Shown here in pieces: positions 36,945-46,889 of a DNA stretch of 64,000 bases. The translations under genes were made by a program, and so were the position numbers. The notes under the pieces are model-generated. The model saw only the letters and a program-made list of their open reading frames with translations, made no database searches and had not been told where the DNA came from. Origin of the DNA: Brevibacillus formosus (lineage in GTDB: Bacteria; Bacillota; Bacilli; Brevibacillales; Brevibacillaceae); NCBI RefSeq assembly GCF_003013405.1, contig NZ_PXZL01000020.1, positions 124,001-188,000 of the forward strand, given 5' to 3'. How positions within the stretch are numbered: the first letter of the stretch is position 1; each line of letters opens with the position of its first letter.

Positions 36945-37973
36945 TTATAAAATTAGCATCGCATCGCCAAAACTGAAGAAGCGATACTCCTCTTTCACAG
37001 CCGTTTTGTAGGCACGCATCACATTCTCTTTTCCAGCCAAAGCACTCACTAGCATGACGAGCGTAGACTTCGGCAAGTGGAAGTTAGTCAGTAGCCCGTC
37101 CAGGATGGAAAACGTGTAACCCGGATAAATGAAAATATCCGTCCAACCAGAAGTTGCTACCAGTTTTCCTCCATTCGCGCGCCCTACTGTCTCCAATGTG
37201 CGACAGGATGTCGTCCCGACAGCGATTACTCTTCTACCCTCTGCTTTTGCCTGATTCACCAGCTCTACTGTTTCCTCGGGAATCTCATAGTACTCCGCGT
37301 GCATGACATGCTCTTCCACGGAATCCGCTGATACAGGGCGAAAAGTCCCAAGTCCAACATGCAGGGTCACGTAAGCCAGCTGTACGCCTTTGGCAGCAAT
37401 TTGCTCCAAGTACGGCTTTGTGAAATGGAGACCGGCTGTCGGAGCTGCTGCTGAACCGCGCTCCTTCGCATAGACTGTCTGGTAACGCTCACTGTCCTCC
37501 AGTTGCGCGTGAATATACGGAGGCAAGGGCATCGAGCCTAATTGGTCGAGAATTTCATAAAAAATCCCCTCGTACAAAAAGCGCACGATTCGTCCACCTG
37601 TCTCTGTCACATCTTCACAAACACAACGCAAAAGACCGTTACCAAAAACCACTTCTGTCCCCTGCTTCATCCGCTTTCCGGGCTTCACCAGCGTCTCCCA
37701 GCGATCGTCACCAAGTGACTTCAACAAAAGGATTTCTATTTTCGCACCAGTCTCCGCCTTTTCTCCAATCAATCTGGCAGGCAAAACGCGGCTGTCATTC
37801 ATGACGAGTACGTCCCCTGCTTGAAGGTGATCGATTAAATTGGTAAATTGCTGATGAGCGACATTGCCTGTTTGTTTCTCTAACACGAGCAATCTCGATG
37901 AAGTTCGGTCTTCTAGCGGGTGCTGGGCAATCAAATGCTCCGGCAAATCAAAATCAAATTGTTGCACGTCCAC
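36945..37973 (-). CDS. queA: S-adenosylmethionine:tRNA ribosyltransferase-isomerase
   Basis: A 342-residue QueA that transfers the ribosyl part of SAM to preQ1-tRNA to give epoxyqueuosine. Opening [29 protein letters not shown] near 170, GLGTFRPV near 205 and [17 protein letters not shown] near 300 are all family motifs. GTG 37973 lies behind AAAGGAG. Upstream lies the SpoIID/LytB gene (44 bases), downstream tgt. Confidence 0.96.
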   Translation of the reverse strand: MDVQQFDFDLPEHLIAQHPLEDRTSSRLLVLEKQTGNVAHQQFTNLIDHLQAGDVLVMNDSRVLPARLIGEKAETGAKIEILLLKSLGDDRWETLVKPGKRMKQGTEVVFGNGLLRCVCEDVTETGGRIVRFLYEGIFYEILDQLGSMPLPPYIHAQLEDSERYQTVYAKERGSAAAPTAGLHFTKPYLEQIAAKGVQLAYVTLHVGLGTFRPVSADSVEEHVMHAEYYEIPEETVELVNQAKAEGRRVIAVGTTSCRTLETVGRANGGKLVATSGWTDIFIYPGYTFSILDGLLTNFHLPKSTLVMLVSALAGKENVMRAYKTAVKEEYRFFSFGDAMLIL

Positions 37974-38016
37974 GAAATCGTTACTCCTTTTTGCGGTAGA
38001 TCTTGTGGCAAACGAC

Positions 38017-39942
38017 TTACTTTTCGATTGTCACATCCTGGTAGTAGTGTTGCAAGATATCTTTGTAGTCATACCCTTCCTCTGCCATCGCACGTGCTCC
38101 GTATTGCGAAACACCAAGTCCGTGCCCAAAGCCAGTACCACGGAAGATGAATTGCGAACCATTGATCTTTTCCACTTCAAACTTCGTGCTACGCAGAGGG
38201 GAGCCACCTTGTTGAAAAACAGAACGGAAAGCATCTGGTGAAGAAACAACGATTGGCGTCCCGTTTGCTTCCATCGCAATCACACGCCCAGATGGACCGC
38301 GTCCTGTCACTTTCAGGCTCGTTACGCTTCCTGAAATGCGCGGAGCTTTGTTCTTGTCATGCGCGGCATTGATCATGGCTGCGATCTCTGTAGCGGTGAA
38401 CGGACCGCGCGTCCACGAATACGCATTTTCTTCTTTTACTTCTGAGAGAATCGTTACCTCTGCGCCAGAAGGCAGAACGGATAACACACGATTCGTCGTT
38501 GTACTTGGACCTGAACGCAAATTCGTATTCTCAGTCGAAATGACCGCTATTCTTTGTCCCGCTGAATTGCTCTGGCCTGTTTCGGTTACCAGATCACTTC
38601 TTACATAGCCGAGCGTACCGTCTGCTAAAGCCACGCGATACCATACGCTCGCATTGTCCATTGGATAGGTGTCTTTACTCTCGACAGATCGCAAATAAGG
38701 AACAGGATTGCCCCATACTTCTGTACCGTCCGCCGTCATACCGCCTGCATTGGAATAGAAGAGCGACTCGGCTGGTTTGCCTTGGTAGTAAATGATTTCG
38801 CCTTCTGTCTTGTCGACAGCCTCACGCACATCATCAGACTCTTTTGTATAGCCGTAATACGCCTGTTCAAAAACCGTATCGGACACATTGGCAACGCCAT
38901 ACTTATTGCCTTGCCACACAGCACGAGTTCGCGACAGGACCGCCTGTGTCTTCAATGCTTCCATCGGCCAGCCTGGAGCCATTTCAGAGCCAACCACTCC
39001 ATACAGATACTCTTCCATCGAAAGCTCATTTACTAGTGTTAAGTGACCATTGTATTCTGACAGCTCCATCTCACCGCGATATGTACGCTGCTCTCGTTCT
39101 ACAACGCCAATCACCGATTCATCCCCTGCTTTATTCGCTTCAACTGTCAGCTTAACTTGCGGGGAGAATACATACTTCCAAATCACTTCATCCGGTGATC
39201 CGTATACATCCTGCTTCAATATAACATAAGATTGGCTGTCTGGCTCCTGATAGGAGAAAGAAGGAAATGCGGCGTTTGCTCTTCGTTTCAATTCTTTCAC
39301 GGCATCAGGACTAACCTCGTCACCGATCCAAACCGCATATTTGACTTTGTCCCCATCTGATACCATTACGGGATAAGCAGGAATACCTGCTGCTTCAAAT
39401 GACGCTTGCCATTCTTGTGCTTCCGTTAAGCTTTTGAATTTACCCGCTTCGAGTCGATGCGGACCTTTTACCTGCGGATTCTGCCCGATTGCTTGGGCAA
39501 CCGTTTTTGCCTGATTCGCAGCAGCCTGATACGTGTCATACGTTCCGCTTACAACCTGATAGACGGTCTGCCCGTTACGTTTTGCCACCTGGATTGAGCC
39601 CTCGTATTTGCGTTGGCTCATTTGCTGTGCAATCTGCTGTGCGCGATTCCAGTCACCTGTTTCAGCTACGATCAGATGATATTCATCAACCCGGTAACGA
39701 GTTGCATCTCCCTTTAATTCGGGTAAATCTGTCTTGCCTTCGGGTCCATTGAGCACGACTTCCATTCCATTTTCAGCAGTCAGCGTAATAGAAGGAACTA
39801 CTCCCCGATAGCCTTGTCCTGTATCCACAAATAGCGCAACTCTAATATTGTCGCCGGCTGCCTGCGCTGGTACTTGTCCTCCTACGAGAACTACTGATAG
39901 CAGGCCCACCGAAAGGACTTTCCCCATCCATTTCTTTCTCAT
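38017..39942 (-). CDS. SpoIID/LytB domain protein with SPOR and SH3-like domains
   Basis: Secreted or membrane-anchored protein of 641 residues with a signal peptide ([14 protein letters not shown]...AQA). A SPOR-type pair of repeats lies near 100-220 ([35 protein letters not shown]). The SpoIID/LytB domain starts near 285 with [18 protein letters not shown], whose glutamate is the catalytic residue in SpoIID, and ends with [15 protein letters not shown] near 610. Between them, about 440-545, is an SH3b-like unit ([14 protein letters not shown]). Likely a lytic transglycosylase that acts on denuded glycan. ATG 39942 is behind AAAGGAC. Confidence 0.88.
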   Translation of the reverse strand: MRKKWMGKVLSVGLLSVVLVGGQVPAQAAGDNIRVALFVDTGQGYRGVVPSITLTAENGMEVVLNGPEGKTDLPELKGDATRYRVDEYHLIVAETGDWNRAQQIAQQMSQRKYEGSIQVAKRNGQTVYQVVSGTYDTYQAAANQAKTVAQAIGQNPQVKGPHRLEAGKFKSLTEAQEWQASFEAAGIPAYPVMVSDGDKVKYAVWIGDEVSPDAVKELKRRANAAFPSFSYQEPDSQSYVILKQDVYGSPDEVIWKYVFSPQVKLTVEANKAGDESVIGVVEREQRTYRGEMELSEYNGHLTLVNELSMEEYLYGVVGSEMAPGWPMEALKTQAVLSRTRAVWQGNKYGVANVSDTVFEQAYYGYTKESDDVREAVDKTEGEIIYYQGKPAESLFYSNAGGMTADGTEVWGNPVPYLRSVESKDTYPMDNASVWYRVALADGTLGYVRSDLVTETGQSNSAGQRIAVISTENTNLRSGPSTTTNRVLSVLPSGAEVTILSEVKEENAYSWTRGPFTATEIAAMINAAHDKNKAPRISGSVTSLKVTGRGPSGRVIAMEANGTPIVVSSPDAFRSVFQQGGSPLRSTKFEVEKINGSQFIFRGTGFGHGLGVSQYGARAMAEEGYDYKDILQHYYQDVTIEK

Positions 39943-40065
39943 GTCGTCCATTGTCCTTTCTCCACCTGATTTTCAACAAAAATTGGCATGTCTTCCCATG
40001 TTTTTCGACAATCACAGGTTAATCTCCTGCCTTTTTCGTAAAATGTGACCAAACGCCCACACGCA

Positions 40066-40098
40066 AAAAAACCACCGGAACGACTAGCTCCGATGGCC
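40066..40098 (-). terminator. Terminator of the ruvCAB-DUF2905 unit
   Basis: Minus-strand hairpin CCATCGGA...TCCGGTGG followed by TTTTTTT, after the DUF2905 stop. Confidence 0.75.
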
Positions 40099-40109
40099 TT
40101 CACACTTGC

Positions 40110-40328
40110 CTATTTAAACAGCCGGAATAAATACATGCCAAGAGACAGGACGATGCTAATCACAATACAAGTCACAATCGGAAAGTAGAACTTGACGTTT
40201 TCCTTTTCTACCACGATATCTCCCGGCAAGCGCCCCAGCGGCAAAAATCTGCCTCCTACCTGCCACAAAAGACCGATTATGATTAAAGCAGCACCACCAA
40301 TAATGAGTAGCTTGGCTACAGGATTCAC
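40110..40328 (-). CDS. DUF2905 family small membrane protein
   Basis: A 72-residue protein with two hydrophobic helices ([18 protein letters not shown] and [20 protein letters not shown]) around [22 protein letters not shown], the DUF2905 signature. GTG 40328 is seven bases behind GGGAGA and overlaps the ruvB stop by four bases (GTGA), a clear translational coupling. DUF2905 genes often follow ruvB in Firmicutes. Function unknown. Confidence 0.88.
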
Positions 40329-41323
40329 GATTTCATCTCCCGACCAAAGTGTTGGTACGCACTCGGGGTGAGAACCCGCCCCCGCGGCGTCCGCTGCATA
40401 AAGCCAATCTGCATAAGGTATGGCTCGCAAACATCTTCCACCGTTTGTGACTCTTCTCCGATTGTTGCTGCGATCGTATCCAGTCCGACCGGTCCACCGT
40501 CAAAGCGATCAATAATCGCTAGCAACAATTTGTGGTCGATATGATCGAGACCGCAGGCATCCACTTGCAATCTTTCCAGTGCTTCTTTGGCAATCTCTGT
40601 CGTAATGACACCTTCGCCTTTTACTTGGGCAAAATCGCGGACCCGCTTTAACAAACGGTTTGCCACCCGAGGTGTTCCACGTGAACGTCTGGCAATCTCC
40701 TCTGCTCCGCCTTCTCGAATGACGACCTGCAGGATGTCGGCTGCCCGCGAAACGATAAAGGTCAGTTCCGGGACTGTATAAAACTCCAGGCGATTAACAA
40801 CCCCAAAGCGATCTCGAAGCGGCGCGGACAGCATTCCAGCCCGCGTCGTAGCCCCAACCAGTGTAAATGGTGGCAAATCCAAACGGACACTGCGAGCACT
40901 TGGCCCTTTACCAATAATGATGTCCAGCGCAAAATCCTCCATAGCCGGATACAAAACTTCCTCGACGCTTCGGTTGAGCCTGTGAATCTCGTCAATAAAC
41001 AGGACATCACCTTCTTGCAAATTCGTCAAAATCGCTGCCAAATCACCGGGACGCTCAATTGCAGGACCGGACGTCGTGCGGATATTCACACCCAGCTCAT
41101 TTGCAATAATTTGCGACAGAGTCGTCTTCCCCAGACCAGGCGGACCATACAGCAGTACGTGGTCCAACGACTCTTTTCGCATTTTGGCAGCTTCAATAAA
41201 GATTTTCAAGTTTTCCTTCACATGCTGCTGACCGATGTATTCATTTAAATAGCGAGGACGGAGGCTCAGCTCCGCCGCATCTTCTTCCCAATTCATATGC
41301 GTCGTGATGATCCGAGAATCCAA
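40325..41323 (-). CDS. ruvB: Holliday junction DNA helicase RuvB
   Basis: AAA+ branch-migration motor of 332 residues. Walker [10 protein letters not shown] near residue 62, Walker [10 protein letters not shown] near 110, sensor and arginine finger region RDRFG near 170, winged-helix C-terminus ([16 protein letters not shown]). TTG 41323 is the start, behind AGGGGG, so a non-ATG start is required. Four bases after ruvA. Confidence 0.97.
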
Positions 41324-41327
41324 AATC

Positions 41328-41945
41328 CTACCCCCTCATGAGCAACGCAAGCCCTTGTTTGATGAGCTTTTCTACACCATCGCCCTCTTTTGATTTCTCA
41401 GACAGCGTGTTTCTGATTTTTTGCAGTTCACCATCAGAGTAACCTAGTGCAGTCAATGCATCGAGTGCTTCGTTCAGTGCGGACACAGCTTGCTCCCCTG
41501 CTGTCAAATCACCCGCTGCAACAGTCAAAATCGCAGATGGTGTGTACCCTACCAATTTATCCTTTAAATCGAGGATAATGCGCTGGGCCGTCTTTTTCCC
41601 AATCCCCGGAAATTTCGTCAAATAGGTAACATTCTCCTGTTGAACCGCCATCACCAGCTGCTCAGGCGTCGCCGCAGCCAAAATAGCTAATCCGCCCTTT
41701 GGACCGATTCCGCTAACATCAAGCAGCTTGCGGAACAAATCGCGTTCGTCACGGGTAGCGAAGCCGTACAGCAGGATGGCATCTTCACGTACATGGTGGT
41801 GGGTAAACAATTTGGTTTTGCTGCCTTCATACCGAACGAATTGGTACGGGTTTGGGCAAAACAGTCGATAACCAATACCGCCAGTTTCGAGGACTATGTA
41901 TTCCGAATCGAGATAACTAAGTGTACCTTCTACAAAATCAATCAT
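41328..41945 (-). CDS. ruvA: Holliday junction DNA helicase subunit RuvA
   Basis: A 205-residue RuvA: N-terminal OB domain ([20 protein letters not shown]), HhH motifs [16 protein letters not shown] near 75 and [19 protein letters not shown] near 108, and a C-terminal RuvB-binding helix domain ([15 protein letters not shown] near 160). Overlaps the ruvC stop by four bases. Confidence 0.97.
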   Translation of the reverse strand: MIDFVEGTLSYLDSEYIVLETGGIGYRLFCPNPYQFVRYEGSKTKLFTHHHVREDAILLYGFATRDERDLFRKLLDVSGIGPKGGLAILAAATPEQLVMAVQQENVTYLTKFPGIGKKTAQRIILDLKDKLVGYTPSAILTVAAGDLTAGEQAVSALNEALDALTALGYSDGELQKIRNTLSEKSKEGDGVEKLIKQGLALLMRG

Positions 41946-42442
41946 TTCTGAACCCCTTCCGAAATGGAAATGAACGCGCGAAACTGTGCGTGCGTAATGG
42001 CAATGCCCAATGCGTCCGCCACATCGTCAGGCTTTGGTACTTCTTTTAACCGCAATAGGAGCTTCGTCATTTCCTGTATTTGCTTCTTTTCTGCTCCCCC
42101 GTATCCAGTCACGGCTTGCTTGACCTGCATCGGGGTATATTCATAGACCGGCACACCAGCCAGCTCTGCCGCAAGCAAAATAACCCCTCGCGCTTGGCCA
42201 ACGGTAAAGGCCGTCGTCACGTTTTTATTAAAGAAAAGCTTTTCGACGGACATTTCATCGGGACGATATGTTTCCAGAAGGCTCTGCATTGCCTCAAAAA
42301 TCTGTTTCAATCTAAGCGGTACTGGCAATCCTGCTTCTGTCTGAATGCTTCCATATTGGACGGGACGCAATTGGCTGCCCTCTTTATCCACAACCCCGAA
42401 GCCAACAATCGCAATGCCAGGGTCAATTCCTAAAATGCGCAT
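41942..42442 (-). CDS. ruvC: Crossover junction endonuclease RuvC
   Basis: A 166-residue resolvase with RNase H fold. Catalytic acids: D7 in GIDPG, E in SVEKLFF near 67, and D near 140-143 in KPDDVADALGIA. Full length. ATG 42442 follows CGGAGAG; a longer frame to 42493 is not supported. Few Bacillus species carry ruvC; this genome does, as many Paenibacillaceae and Clostridia do. Confidence 0.97.
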   Translation of the reverse strand: MRILGIDPGIAIVGFGVVDKEGSQLRPVQYGSIQTEAGLPVPLRLKQIFEAMQSLLETYRPDEMSVEKLFFNKNVTTAFTVGQARGVILLAAELAGVPVYEYTPMQVKQAVTGYGGAEKKQIQEMTKLLLRLKEVPKPDDVADALGIAITHAQFRAFISISEGVQK

Positions 42443-42517
42443 AGTCCACTCTCCGTGAGCAAAGATTCTACTCTCTACTGTAACACAAAGCACTCAAAAA
42501 GCGAACGTGTATTTCCA

Positions 42518-42552
42518 TATAAAAACCCGCTCCTTAGAAAGGAACGGGTTAT
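42518..42552 (-). terminator. Terminator of the small gene at 42563
   Basis: Hairpin AACCCGTTCCTT...AAGGAGCGGGTT followed by TTT on the minus strand, 11 bases past the small-gene stop. Confidence 0.8.
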
Positions 42553-42562
42553 ACGGCGTCTG

Positions 42563-42754
42563 TTAGTGTTTGTTCATTCCGAGTGAATCCGACACATCAT
42601 GCTGCATGTGGGCATAGTCATCCACGCCACTCTGCATGTGCTCTTTGATCTTGTTGATCTGTTGGTAATTGAGCTTGTTGTGCCCTTGGTTCAACTGAAC
42701 GTACAAACGCTGATGGAACTGGTCTTTGTAGCTACCTCTAGGCATGGTAGACAT
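42563..42754 (-). CDS. Small hydrophilic protein of unknown function
   Basis: A 63-residue polar protein rich in Q, H, N and M (QFHQRLYVQLNQGHNKLNYQQ; ending SDSLGMNKH), without cysteine or membrane segment. It is preceded by AGGAGGAGTCTTTAGACC and followed by a strong terminator, which makes it a likely real single-gene unit. Histidine- and glutamine-rich small proteins are common in spore coats, but I found no recognisable family. Confidence 0.68.
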   Translation of the reverse strand: MSTMPRGSYKDQFHQRLYVQLNQGHNKLNYQQINKIKEHMQSGVDDYAHMQHDVSDSLGMNKH

Positions 42755-42883
42755 GGTCTAAAGACTCCTCCTTCGATCACCGTATGAAATCAGTATGGCG
42801 TAAGCGCATTGGCGTTATGATACCAAGATTTACGCCACATGAGCCAGACATCTTATTGAAACGATAAGATGTGGAGGTGTTGG

Positions 42884-43972
42884 TTGTTGCGAAGCAAAAT
42901 CCTTATTTTTTGTATATATTTTTTCGCAATTGCACTGTCCATGCCTTACTCTGCGCTTGCCAAGGCCAAGAATGACATCATTGTCACCGTTTCGGTGTCA
43001 CCCGAGTCCCCCTTCAAAACAACCATATCCTTCCGTGATCAAAAGCAGCTTACGAAGCGGTTATTGGGCTCTACCACAGAAATCGCCTCCTACAACCCAC
43101 ACTGGGTACGTGCTACATTGACCGTAAAAAAACGAATATATGTATATGATCACGATGGCCAGCTATATGAAAAAGAAATGCCTCGTCGTTATGTATTGAC
43201 AAACGATGTTCGCCAGAGGATCGAAGAAATGGTCAAGTCCGTAGAGGCAGTCCATTTTGCACAAGCCATTCCCTGGGAACAGGTGAAAAAAACGTTGAAA
43301 CGGATGGAGTTCGGTACCGTGATTGATTTAGAGACAGGACAACGTTTTGATGTCCAGCGCAGAGCAGGCAGTCGCCATGCCGATGTTCAACCGTTGACGC
43401 GCAAGGATACACAGATCATGAAGAACATTTATCAGGGAAAATGGTCGTGGAAGCGCAGAGCCATTCTGGTAGAGGTAGACGGCACTTATTTTGCAGCATC
43501 CATGCACGGAATGCCTCATGGCGCTGGTGCGATTAAAGGAAATGAATTCCCTGGGCATTTTTGCATCCACTTTTTCGGCAGCTCCACCCATCGAAGCACC
43601 GAGCCCGATCCGAGTCACAGCATGATGATTCTCAAGGCTTCCGGAGCACTTGCGGCTACAATAAAAGGGGCGTCTCCTGAAGAGCTGGTCGGCTATTTCC
43701 TCACCGCTCTGCATGAGCACGACACCCACGCGATGCGGATGACAACAGATGGTTTCACGCTTCCAGAAGGGCTGTCTTCGATCGAGTCTGTGCGATCGTC
43801 AGAAATCATCATCCCATCAGACGAGCGCGGGCCCCTCTTGATAGAGGTACCTGTTCGACTCTCATACATTGCCCGGGAAGGTGGTAATTTTCGAGAGACA
43901 TGGGAGTTTCTTTTGCGCCGCGATGTCCCGGGAGAACGCTGGCGAATTATTGCGATTGAACTGAATCCATAG
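42884..43972 (+). CDS. Unrecognised secreted protein with GHFCIHF motif
   Basis: A 362-residue protein with a signal peptide (SKILIFCIYFFAIALSM...YSALAKA). Residues about 95-170 look like a beta-rich region (VKKRIYVYDHDGQLYE); around 205-250 is the histidine-rich segment ASMHGMPHGAGAIKG, PGHFCIHFFGSSTH, in which a cysteine and three histidines recall catalytic or metal sites of L,D-transpeptidase-like and other cell-wall families, but I cannot assign one. The C-terminal 110 residues form another domain. I chose TTG 42884, behind GGAGGTG; TTG 42887 is possible. Convergent with bofC. Confidence 0.7.
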   Translation: MLRSKILIFCIYFFAIALSMPYSALAKAKNDIIVTVSVSPESPFKTTISFRDQKQLTKRLLGSTTEIASYNPHWVRATLTVKKRIYVYDHDGQLYEKEMPRRYVLTNDVRQRIEEMVKSVEAVHFAQAIPWEQVKKTLKRMEFGTVIDLETGQRFDVQRRAGSRHADVQPLTRKDTQIMKNIYQGKWSWKRRAILVEVDGTYFAASMHGMPHGAGAIKGNEFPGHFCIHFFGSSTHRSTEPDPSHSMMILKASGALAATIKGASPEELVGYFLTALHEHDTHAMRMTTDGFTLPEGLSSIESVRSSEIIIPSDERGPLLIEVPVRLSYIAREGGNFRETWEFLLRRDVPGERWRIIAIELNP

Positions 43973-43982
43973 CAACGGAAAC

Positions 43983-44044
43983 AAAAATCCCTTTCCAGTC
44001 CAATACGTGCTTGTTACACGAAAGGCTCGAAAGGGATTTCTTTT
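43983..44044. terminator. Bidirectional terminator
   Basis: AAATCCCTTTC (43985-43995) pairs with GAAAGGGATTT (44029-44039); lies between the convergent secreted-protein gene and bofC. Confidence 0.75.
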
Positions 44045-44057
44045 GGTCCACCTGTTT

Positions 44058-44630
44058 TCATTGGCCACTCCATTGGTATTCGCCATAGGTGGACAATACA
44101 CTGTTATACTCTGCCAAATTACGAATGCGAATCCCCCGTTTCAGATTCTCCCATTCCTCTTTTGGCAGACTTGCTTCCATTCTCGCAGTATCGATTCGAT
44201 AAAAGGTTTGCACGACATCTTGTTCAGCAGGCAGACCATGAAATAGGGCAAGCATGCCGTCCGCAGCTATTCCGATATGTCCATTCTCCTTGCACGCTGG
44301 CGCTATATCCTGCTCGCGTTTCATTAAGATCATCTTGACAGGCTCTGCTTGTACAATTTCCCATCCATTATAGTTGCCCATGACATCTGCCAATTGATTG
44401 GTATGAACTGATACATGTTCTTCATCTCGCACCCCACACAAATAATGGCGAGCTAAAACCAACTCATACGACGGACCCGCAACTACATCTGCTTTGCCTG
44501 CAAGGTTTACTAAGCGCGCAAGACCTGAATCGTTTCCGTCTTTACCGACTAACACGATACCCACTAGGACGCCTGTAGCTAATGCTGCACCCCACGTCGC
44601 GTAAACCATCCACTTTTTCTTCTCAGTCAC
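44058..44630 (-). CDS. bofC: Forespore regulator BofC
   Basis: A 190-residue membrane-anchored protein with one N-terminal helix (VYATWGAALATGVLVGIVLVG) and the two-part BofC fold: a region near 60-75 (VLARHYLCGVRDEEH) and a C-terminal domain (TFYRIDTARMEASLPKEEW near 141). In B. subtilis BofC is a forespore protein that restrains SpoIVB and so the sigma-K checkpoint. It lies next to ruv genes as in B. subtilis, although a secreted protein gene separates them here. GTG 44630 follows AAGGGG. Confidence 0.82.
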   Translation of the reverse strand: MTEKKKWMVYATWGAALATGVLVGIVLVGKDGNDSGLARLVNLAGKADVVAGPSYELVLARHYLCGVRDEEHVSVHTNQLADVMGNYNGWEIVQAEPVKMILMKREQDIAPACKENGHIGIAADGMLALFHGLPAEQDVVQTFYRIDTARMEASLPKEEWENLKRGIRIRNLAEYNSVLSTYGEYQWSGQ

Positions 44631-44729
44631 ATAGAACCCCTTCTTTTATAGGCTTTTCTTCCTATCATTGCCACAAAGAAACAGGGACATACGCGACTAA
44701 AGGTGGATTGACCTTCTATTTTTTTATTT

Positions 44730-44757
44730 TTGTCAATACAAAAAATTAATATACTAT
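44730..44757 (+). promoter_or_regulatory. Candidate promoter of the 5'-nucleotidase gene
   Basis: TTGTCA (44730-44735) and TACTAT (44752-44757), 16 bases apart, in a very AT-rich stretch. The only clear elements in the 215-base gap. Confidence 0.5.
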
Positions 44758-44845
44758 TTGATCTAGCTATCTATCCAGCCTTCGAATCTAATGATAAACT
44801 ATTTTTGCTTGGCATTATTGTAAACTTATGGAGGTCATTTCAAAC

Positions 44846-46834
44846 ATGAAAAAAACGAACAAAAAAATGCTGACTGCTTTCCTCCTCAGCACTTCTTTGG
44901 TTGTTGGCGCACTCTCTTTTCCTCTTACTCCAGTAAGCGCGCAAACAGGTTCTGTCCTCAAGCTCCGCCTGTTGGAAACGACAGATATCCACACCAACAT
45001 CGTGAACTATGACTACTATCAAGACAAAAACACAGACGAGTTTGGCTTCGCAAAAACAGCCACATTGGTCAAAAAAGCACGAGAAGAAGTGAAAAACAGC
45101 ATCCTGATCGATAACGGTGACTTATTGCAAGGAAACCCATTGGGCGACTACGTGGCAAAAATCGACCCGTTGAAAGCTGGAGATACTCACCCTGCTTACA
45201 AAGCAATGAACCTGATGGACTATGATGTTGCCAATATCGGTAACCACGAGTTCAACTTTGGTTTGGAGTTCTTGGACACCAGCTTGAAAGGTGCGAAATT
45301 CCCTTACATAAACTCCAACGTCTATGTTGACGACAAGGACAAAAACCCTAACAATGACAAAAACATGTTCACTCCTTACGAAATCCTGGAGCGTACTTTT
45401 AAAGATGAGAACGGCAAAGATGTAAAACTCAAAGTAGGCGTTATCGGTTTTGTTCCTCCTCAAATTATGCAGTGGGACAAGGCTAACCTGGAAGGAAAAG
45501 TAATCGCGAAGGACATCGTAGAAACCGCCAACAAATTCGTACCTGAAATGAAGAAAAAAGGTGCGGACATCATCATCGCAGTTCCTCACTCCGGAATTGG
45601 CCCTATCGAGGGTGGTCCTCAGTTGGAGAACGCTAGCTACCAGCTGAGCAAAGTAGATGGTATCGACGCGATCTTGTTTGGACACTCCCACTCCGTATTC
45701 CCTGGCCCTGGATTCGATAAAATTCCAGGCATTGATGCAGAAAAAGGAACGCTCAACGGTAAACCAGCCGTTATGCCTGGCTTCTGGGGTAATCACCTCG
45801 GCGTGATCGACCTGACGCTGAAACAAGAAAACGGAAAATGGAAAGTGGCTGAGTCCGCTACAAAAGTAGTTCCGATCTATGACAAAGCTAACAAAGCATC
45901 CTTGGCTGATGCAGACAAAGCTATCGTAGATGCAGTAAAAGAAGATCACGACAAAACAGTTGAATGGGTTCGTTCCGCTGTAGGGAAAACCTCTTCCCCG
46001 ATCTTCAGCTATTTTGCACTTGTGCAAGATGACCCATCTATCCAAATCGTAACGAATGCACAAAAATGGTTCGTTGAGAAAAACGTGAAGGGTACAGAAT
46101 ACGAAGGCATTCCAGTTCTGTCCGCTGGTGCACCATTTAAAGCAGGTGGCCGCAACGGAGTAAGCTACTACTCCAATATCCCTGCTGGTACAATCGCCAT
46201 CAAAAACGTATCTGACCTGTACATTTACCCGAACACATTGAAAGCGGTTCTGGTCGATGGAGCTACGGTGAAAGAATGGCTGGAGCGCTCTGCTGGACAG
46301 TTCAACCAAATCGATGTGAAGAAAGCAGATGAGCAACCACTCATCAACGAGTCTTTCCCAACGTACAACTATGATGTAATCGACGGTGTTACTTATCAAA
46401 TCGATGTTACACAGCCATCCAAATACGCTGTAGATGGAAAAGTAGCAAACAAAGATGCAAACCGCATCAAAAACCTGTCTTATAACGGCAAACCAGTAAA
46501 ACCTGAAGACAAATTCCTCGTCGTTACCAACAACTACCGTGCAAGCGGCGGCGGTGCGTTCCCAGGTCTGGATGGCAAAAACATTGTAATCGATTCTCCA
46601 GATGAAAACCGTCAAATCGTAATTGACTACATCCTGAACCAAAAAAATATCGACCCAGCAGCAGACAACAACTGGTCTTTTGCTCCAGTAGATGCGAAGC
46701 TGAACGTTACATTCACTTCTTCTCCTGACGCGAAACCATTCGCTGAAAAAATGTCCAATATCAAGTTCATCAACGTATTGGAATCTGGGTTCGCGAAATT
46801 CTCTATTGATCTGTCCAAGCCTGCTTCCAAGTAA
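44846..46834 (+). CDS. Secreted 5'-nucleotidase / 2',3'-cyclic-nucleotide phosphodiesterase family protein
   Basis: A 662-residue exported enzyme with a Sec signal peptide (cut after SAQT region, PVSAQTG). Metallophosphatase domain near 35-330: TTDIHTN, NGDLLQGNP, GNHEFNFG, PHSGIG and FGHSHS motifs carry all the usual metal ligands. C-terminal 5'-nucleotidase domain near 380-610, ending in NYRASGGGAFPG. No LPxTG or SLH domain, so secreted or loosely bound. ATG 44846 is ten bases behind GGAGGT. The codon choice (AAC, GGT, CTG, AAA) is strongly biased compared with neighbours, as in highly expressed genes. It has its own promoter and terminator. Confidence 0.92.
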   Translation: MKKTNKKMLTAFLLSTSLVVGALSFPLTPVSAQTGSVLKLRLLETTDIHTNIVNYDYYQDKNTDEFGFAKTATLVKKAREEVKNSILIDNGDLLQGNPLGDYVAKIDPLKAGDTHPAYKAMNLMDYDVANIGNHEFNFGLEFLDTSLKGAKFPYINSNVYVDDKDKNPNNDKNMFTPYEILERTFKDENGKDVKLKVGVIGFVPPQIMQWDKANLEGKVIAKDIVETANKFVPEMKKKGADIIIAVPHSGIGPIEGGPQLENASYQLSKVDGIDAILFGHSHSVFPGPGFDKIPGIDAEKGTLNGKPAVMPGFWGNHLGVIDLTLKQENGKWKVAESATKVVPIYDKANKASLADADKAIVDAVKEDHDKTVEWVRSAVGKTSSPIFSYFALVQDDPSIQIVTNAQKWFVEKNVKGTEYEGIPVLSAGAPFKAGGRNGVSYYSNIPAGTIAIKNVSDLYIYPNTLKAVLVDGATVKEWLERSAGQFNQIDVKKADEQPLINESFPTYNYDVIDGVTYQIDVTQPSKYAVDGKVANKDANRIKNLSYNGKPVKPEDKFLVVTNNYRASGGGAFPGLDGKNIVIDSPDENRQIVIDYILNQKNIDPAADNNWSFAPVDAKLNVTFTSSPDAKPFAEKMSNIKFINVLESGFAKFSIDLSKPASK

Positions 46835-46847
46835 GCTTGTCAACAAC

Positions 46848-46882
46848 ACAAACATCCCTCTTTCGAGAGGGATGTTTTGTTT
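46848..46882 (+). terminator. Terminator of the 5'-nucleotidase gene
   Basis: AACATCCCTCT...AGAGGGATGTT hairpin followed by TTGTTTT. Confidence 0.85.
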
Positions 46883-46889
46883 TATCCGA

